The translations under genes and the position numbers were made by a program. 64,000 bases of DNA from Gluconacetobacter sacchari (GTDB taxonomy: Bacteria > Pseudomonadota > Alphaproteobacteria > Acetobacterales > Acetobacteraceae), in NCBI RefSeq assembly GCF_014174255.1, contig NZ_JABEQJ010000015.1:1-64000 (forward strand), written 5' to 3'. Positions 59,584 to 64,000 of this stretch are shown in pieces. The notes beneath the pieces are model-generated. The model did no database searches, was not told where the DNA came from, and was given only the letters and a program-made list of their open reading frames with translations. The stretch's first letter is position 1. Every line of letters starts with the position of its first letter.

Positions 59584-59732
59584 CGGGACGTCCGTCTGTC
59601 ATTCGTAAGGCGTCCGACGATGAATCGCCGCAGCGCCAGGCGCAAGCCGCCGATCTTCTTCTCTCGCGCGGTCGGTGGGGTTCCGGTATGACACGGGCGC
59701 CCGCCGCTGGGGCGGGCATGGAAGCCTGACGC

Positions 59733-60626
59733 ATGTCCACTGCCGCGCGGTTCCTGCCGCTGATTGTTGTCGTTGCCATCCTGTCCTGGGCGAGCGCCTA
59801 TCCCGTCGTGCGGATTGCGTTGCGCGACCTGCCGCCGGTGCCGCTGGCGGCCGCGCGCTATGCCATCGCGGCGTTGTTGGCCGGGGGGTGGTTGGCGTGG
59901 GCGCGTCCGCCGGTGCCGATGCGGGGGGACTGGCCGCGTATCGGGGGGTGTGGGGCGATCGGGATCGCGCTTTACAATATCCTGTTCAATACCGGGGAAG
60001 TGACTGTCTCGGCCGGTGCGGCGAGCCTGCTGATCAGCGCGATGCCGCTGATTGCCGCCCTGATCGCGGTGGCGGTGATGGGCGAACGGTTGTCGTTCTG
60101 GGGATGGGCTGGGTCGCTGTGCAGCTTCGTGGGCGTGGTGCTGATTGCTGGGGGGCAGGTGGGTGGCATCGCCCTGGGGTCGGGGGCGACGATGGTTGTC
60201 GGGGCAGCGGTCTGCGGGGCGCTCTATACGACTTTGCAGAAGAAGTTGGTGCTGCGTTACGGGGCATTGCCGACGATCTGTTACATCCTGATCGCGGGCG
60301 CGATCTGCTTGAGTCCGTGGTTACCGCAGGCGTTGCGGGTGCTGCCGGGTGCGCCGGCGCATTGCTGGGCGGCGGTGCTGGAACTTGGGATCTTTCCCGC
60401 TGCCATCGGCTATGCGGCGTGGGCGTTCGTGATCGGCCATATGGGGGCGGCGCGAGGGGCGGGGTTGCTGTATCTGCTGCCGCCGGCGACGCTGGTTCTG
60501 GCGTTTGTGCTGACCGGGGAAGTGCCCAGCGCGCGTACCTTGCTGGGGGGCGTGATCGTCATGGCGGGGGTCGTGCTGACCAATACGTACGGCCATCCGG
60601 ATCGCGCGAGGCGGACGGGGGCATGA
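59733..60626 (+). CDS. EamA/DMT-family transporter
   Basis: A 297-residue membrane protein with ten predicted helices in two EamA halves: residues 1-140 (LPLIVVVAILSWASAYPVVR, VSAGAASLLISAMPLIAALI) and 150-290 (VVGAAVCGALYTTLQKKLVL, GLLYLLPPATLVLAFVLTGE). The family exports amino acids and other metabolites; the substrate is unknown. It is divergent from the S9 peptidase with a 149-base spacer. Confidence 0.95.
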   Translation: MSTAARFLPLIVVVAILSWASAYPVVRIALRDLPPVPLAAARYAIAALLAGGWLAWARPPVPMRGDWPRIGGCGAIGIALYNILFNTGEVTVSAGAASLLISAMPLIAALIAVAVMGERLSFWGWAGSLCSFVGVVLIAGGQVGGIALGSGATMVVGAAVCGALYTTLQKKLVLRYGALPTICYILIAGAICLSPWLPQALRVLPGAPAHCWAAVLELGIFPAAIGYAAWAFVIGHMGAARGAGLLYLLPPATLVLAFVLTGEVPSARTLLGGVIVMAGVVLTNTYGHPDRARRTGA

Positions 60627-60771
60627 AACGACGGGAGGCGTGGACGCCCGCCCAATCCGGAACAAAACGGGCCTGTGGCCATGCCATGCCGGACCGTCTA
60701 TCAGTGAGGCAAACTGTGGCGGCGCTGGGGCTCGCCCACCTTGAGGCGCCAAGGCGGAAGACGGAGAAGGC

Positions 60772-61923
60772 ATGAAATTCTGTGTGGTCGGCGCCGGGTT
60801 TAGCGGCGCAGTCATCGCCCGGCACCTCGCCGGGGGTGGCCACAGGGTGGTCGTGGTGGACGAGCGACCCCATGTGGGAGGTAATTGCCACACCGAACGG
60901 GACGCCGAGACGGGCGTGATGGTCCATCGTTATGGACCCCATATCTTTCACACCGCGGATGAGCGTGTATGGCGCTATGTGCGGCGGTTCGGCACCTTTC
61001 GCCCCTATACGAATCGCGTGAAGGCGGTCTCGGGCGGGCGCGTTTATTCCCTGCCTGTCAATCTTCTGACGATCAACCAGTTCTTTGGCGTTGCCTTGCT
61101 GCCGCAGGAGGCGCGCGCGCTTATCGAGACAAAGGCCGATCGCTCGATCGCTGATCCGGTCTCTTTCGAGGAGCAAGCCCTTAAAATGGTCGGGCCGGAA
61201 TTGTACAGGGCTTTTTTCCGAGGCTATACGCGCAAGCAATGGGGACTCGACCCCACGGATCTTCCGGCATCCATCTTGAAGCGCCTGCCGTTGCGCTTCG
61301 ATTATGATGATAATTACTTCAGCCATCCATATCAGGGGATGCCGGAAGACGGGTATACGGCGATCATTCGGAACATACTGGACGTGAATGGTCTCGAAAC
61401 AAGAATGAATTGTTCGTTCGAAGCGGTTTTAGACGATTTCGATCATGTCTTCTATACAGGCCCGATCGATCGATATTTCAATTTCCGGATGGGTCGCCTA
61501 GCCTATAGAACACTCGATTTTGAGCGGTTCGTCGAAGACGGTGCCTATCAGGGCGCCGCGGTCATGAATTATTGCGATGAAGATGTGCCTTATACGCGCA
61601 TCACGGAACATAAATACTTTTCGCCGTGGGAAAAAGATAAGTTTCTAAAAACTGTATGTTTTCGTGAATATAGTCGTTCCGCTGAGAAAAATGACATACC
61701 ATATTACCCGGTAAGACTGGTCAATGGTGGGGCTTTGCTGGACGATTATATCGAGATGGCGCGCGAGCAGAAAAAGGTTTCTTTCCTGGGGCGTCTCGGT
61801 ACCTATCGTTATCTGGACATGGATGTGACGATCAAGGAAGCGCTGGATGCATGTGACATGATCGATCGTGCTTTCCAGTCTTCTGAATTTTCCCTGCCGA
61901 CTTTTTTTGTCGACCCGCGATGA
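60772..61923 (+). CDS. glf: UDP-galactopyranose mutase
   Basis: A 383-residue flavoenzyme that interconverts UDP-galactopyranose and UDP-galactofuranose for surface glycans. Marks: FAD site VVGAGFSGAVIARHLA, VVVDERPHVGGNCHTE, the substrate loop HRYGPHIFHTADERVWRYV, FFRGYTRKQWG, PVRLVNGGALLDDYIEMA and GRLGTYRYLDMDVTI. The second half uses noticeably more A/T at third positions than the first and than upstream genes, marking the start of a region of different composition. Confidence 0.96.
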   Translation: MKFCVVGAGFSGAVIARHLAGGGHRVVVVDERPHVGGNCHTERDAETGVMVHRYGPHIFHTADERVWRYVRRFGTFRPYTNRVKAVSGGRVYSLPVNLLTINQFFGVALLPQEARALIETKADRSIADPVSFEEQALKMVGPELYRAFFRGYTRKQWGLDPTDLPASILKRLPLRFDYDDNYFSHPYQGMPEDGYTAIIRNILDVNGLETRMNCSFEAVLDDFDHVFYTGPIDRYFNFRMGRLAYRTLDFERFVEDGAYQGAAVMNYCDEDVPYTRITEHKYFSPWEKDKFLKTVCFREYSRSAEKNDIPYYPVRLVNGGALLDDYIEMAREQKKVSFLGRLGTYRYLDMDVTIKEALDACDMIDRAFQSSEFSLPTFFVDPR

Positions 61924-61973
61924 CGGGCGCCGGCGGCGAGCCCGTGTATGATGTTCCGTAATGAGAGTAAAAA

Positions 61974-62696
61974 ATGAACACGTTTTTCATCAGTCTGGAT
62001 AGAACCCCCGAGCGTACGACGCGGTTCTTGAACGCGAATGACCATATACAGGGTCTGATCAAGGCGCCCGGCATCGATGGTTCCATACTGGATATCGACG
62101 GGATGAGGGGGCAGGGATTTTTACTGGAAAGTTGCCGGTTTACCCCCGGCGCCATCGGGTCCGGCCTGACGCATGTCGCGTTATGGGGCAGTGTGGCGAA
62201 ATCTGGCATTCCTGCCCATATTTTCGAAGACGACGCTTTTCTTTGCGGCAATTTCGAGGAGGAAAGCCGTCGTATTCTGAGTAGCCTGCCGGAAGACTGG
62301 GACATTATTCTCTGGGGGAATAATTCGGATACTGTTCTGCAATTCGAACTTCTGCCCGGGATTACGAAATGTGTCGCCACTTTTTCCCAGGAGTCGGTCC
62401 GGGAAGGCGTTCATCTGTTCCGCGAGATGACGGTGTCGACCCTTCCGTTTCGACTGGATCATACGTTCGGCATATGCGGCTACGCGATTTCGCCGCAGGG
62501 GGCGGAGAAGATGATCAAGCGCTGCCTTCCGATGCAGACGACCGACATCATGTATTCTTCTCTTGGTAACCGAGTGATTACGGCGACGTCGATCGATCAC
62601 CTGATGAATCAGCATTATCGGGAGATGAAGGCCTATACGTGTTTTCCTCCGCTCTGTCTGACTGATAATCGGACTGCGAACAGTTTGAATATTTAA
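61974..62696 (+). CDS. glycosyltransferase family 25 protein
   Basis: A 240-residue cytoplasmic glycosyltransferase of the GT25 type (LPS beta-galactosyltransferases such as Lex1/LgtB). Marks: MNTFFISLDRTPERTTRF, SGLTHVALWGSVAKSGIPAH, the metal-binding acidic IFEDDA, and FGICGYAISPQGAEKMI. It follows glf by 50 bases, so the two may work together on a Gal-containing surface glycan. Composition is less GC-rich than the housekeeping genes. Confidence 0.9.
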   Translation: MNTFFISLDRTPERTTRFLNANDHIQGLIKAPGIDGSILDIDGMRGQGFLLESCRFTPGAIGSGLTHVALWGSVAKSGIPAHIFEDDAFLCGNFEEESRRILSSLPEDWDIILWGNNSDTVLQFELLPGITKCVATFSQESVREGVHLFREMTVSTLPFRLDHTFGICGYAISPQGAEKMIKRCLPMQTTDIMYSSLGNRVITATSIDHLMNQHYREMKAYTCFPPLCLTDNRTANSLNI

Positions 62697-62778
62697 AGAC
62701 CGATACATCCCCCATTCGCGCTCCTGGCCTGCGCGCATTTGCCAGCAGGCTGGGAGGGCAGGTGTGTTTTGTGCATGC

Positions 62779-64000
62779 CTATATCGGCTTCTTCTCGAAA
62801 CGTGGGAGGCTCGGGGGGGACTGTGACGTGGATGGCAGGACTGTCGGGAGGCGTGCTGGAGGGGCGACATGATATATAGACAATAGATTGTCTATATGGC
62901 CTTCCATGCTGTAGACCCGCACACCGGCATCCCAGAATTCATCTATTGAATTCGGATTGAAGAGTATCTTTCTTATCCTGTTCCAGAAGCTTTGGATATC
63001 GCCGCCGGTAAATACGAAATCATCGTGGTTTATGATTTCTTTCTGACCACCTTTGTCCGAAACGAGGATGGGCACCCCGTTGCACACGAATTCGATGGCG
63101 ACCTGGGGCAAGGCATCGTACCACAGGGGCGGGACCACGCCGATATCGATCGTCGATAGTATGAGTGGAATATCGGCGTGCGTATATTGCTTTACAATCG
63201 TGATGCCCGAAAGATATCTCTCCAGGGATCTCAGCCTGTTGAGGTCGATTTCGTTTTCGATTTTTCCAGCGAACGTGAGAGATAGTTTACCATGCAAGTC
63301 GGTGGGCATATTTGAAAAAGCATCGAGTAAAAAATAAAATCCTTTATCCTTTCTGGCATATCCCATGAAGCAGATATTCAATTTCTCCGGATCGAAACGT
63401 TTCTTCCGTTCGAATGTGCCGGAAAAATGCCTTGTACCGATATAGCTTACGATGGATTTTCGCGGGTCCATGCCATATTTCACAACGATATCCTCGACGC
63501 ACTCGGAGACGGACAGGATATGGTCGATATGGTCGTTTATAAGCTGAACGGCCTTGTGTCTTCTATAGAAGAACTTGTTTTTTCCATATAAATCGATTGA
63601 TCTTTTATCAAAGGACTTGTCGTATATTTTGAAGTCATTGAACCATGTTAAATCGAGTTCCTTATAACTCATTATGAAGTTAATGATCGATTGCTGGTCG
63701 TCCGGAACGAGTTTTCTATTGAAACGGGTTGTGAGAGCTCGGATCGCAAAAAAATGCGGGAATTGTATCTGATTGGTCATGCATGAATAGCACGCGATGC
63801 CATCATAATAATCGCCACAGGACGACTCTTCATTGTACCATAAATTCACCTGTTGGCAAATGGCATGGTAATTGTGATTGGATAATATAAATTTAGTATT
63901 TGGAAATTCGGAGCGTAACTCCAGAGTGCTGAATGGAATGCCTTCGATATTCTGAATATGTAAAATATCAAAAGGTCCGCAATCGAGAAGAAATGTCCTG
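62779..64000 (-). CDS. glycosyltransferase (GT4-like), 5' end beyond right edge
   Basis: The frame stays open to the right edge, so the start lies outside; at least 406 residues are visible. The far end reads DILHIQNIEGIPFSTLELR, then FILSNHNYHAICQQVNLWYN and several cysteines (EESSCGDYYDGIACYSC), the donor-side N-domain of a GT-B enzyme. The C-domain has LNICFMGYARKDKGFYFLLD, IVKQYTHADIPLILSTIDIG and FVCNGVPILVSDKGGQKEII, the GT4 nucleotide-sugar pattern with a Glu near the end. The short Cys cluster may bind a metal or form disulfides. The gene is markedly richer in A/T than the left part of the window. It is convergent to the GT25 gene. Confidence 0.88.
   Translation of the reverse strand, partial: RTFLLDCGPFDILHIQNIEGIPFSTLELRSEFPNTKFILSNHNYHAICQQVNLWYNEESSCGDYYDGIACYSCMTNQIQFPHFFAIRALTTRFNRKLVPDDQQSIINFIMSYKELDLTWFNDFKIYDKSFDKRSIDLYGKNKFFYRRHKAVQLINDHIDHILSVSECVEDIVVKYGMDPRKSIVSYIGTRHFSGTFERKKRFDPEKLNICFMGYARKDKGFYFLLDAFSNMPTDLHGKLSLTFAGKIENEIDLNRLRSLERYLSGITIVKQYTHADIPLILSTIDIGVVPPLWYDALPQVAIEFVCNGVPILVSDKGGQKEIINHDDFVFTGGDIQSFWNRIRKILFNPNSIDEFWDAGVRVYSMEGHIDNLLSIYHVAPPARLPTVLPSTSQSPPSLPRFEKKPI

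Noticed and set aside
60627-60771. possible short gene between the EamA transporter and glf
   Set aside because: The 145 bases carry no ORF with a ribosome site; they probably contain the glf promoter.

Overview
The window is a high-GC, densely packed bacterial chromosome segment. The gene set points to an alphaproteobacterium, most likely Acetobacteraceae (an acetic acid bacterium such as Gluconacetobacter or a relative). The evidence is a CtrA-family response regulator, a NepR-like anti-sigma factor, a SAM-II riboswitch ahead of metZ, the ruvCAB-ybgC-tolQRAB-pal-cpoB-tilS-ftsH-folP-glmM order, and very strong GC bias. The family assignment is an inference from gene content, not from a database match.

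Layout: 1-7.7 kb holds the 3' end of a YhaN-like ATPase gene, moaB, a DJ-1/PfpI protein, a stand-alone POTRA protein, a secreted metallophosphoesterase, an M3 peptidase and a tiny NepR-like gene. 7.8-12.9 kb is an accessory patch: an XRE regulator, a large repetitive protein (AIDA-like and collagen-like repeats ending in a Hint domain), an autotransporter-type heptosyltransferase with an intact four-cysteine motif, and a divergent serine recombinase. 12.9-15.7 kb holds folE, apaG and metZ under a SAM-II riboswitch, then tRNA-Gly(CCC) and a frameshifted Fic remnant. 16-20.8 kb includes a periplasmic purine-salvage pair (adenosine deaminase and nucleoside permease). 20.9-24.6 kb is an Mla-type lipid transport operon with a palindromic element at one gene boundary. 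24.7-31.9 kb runs on the minus strand: an SGNH-like protein, an MBOAT acyltransferase, a 2OG-Fe(II) oxygenase, an MscS channel, thiM and an RDD protein, followed by argJ and a parvulin foldase.

From 34.4 to 53 kb lies a conserved plus-strand housekeeping block: secA, yebC, ruvC-ruvA-ruvB-ybgC (overlapping), tolQ-tolR-tolA-tolB-pal-cpoB, tilS, ftsH, folP, glmM and thiD. It is followed by a CtrA-like regulator whose phospho-acceptor is Glu51. The right end (54-64 kb) has an Hsp70-like protein, a GNAT-AlkB fusion, a second GNAT, an S9 peptidase, an EamA transporter, and the start of a less GC-rich surface-glycan island (glf, a GT25 enzyme and a truncated GT4-like enzyme).

Most interesting points: (1) a heptosyltransferase paired with a barrel-less, Hint-terminated AIDA/collagen-like protein, a combination I do not know as a described secretion or adhesion system; (2) a natural CtrA D51E-like regulator; (3) a probable NepR gene of only 53 codons; (4) an MBOAT plus SGNH-like acylation pair; (5) several palindromic intergenic elements, one abutting the mlaD stop codon.
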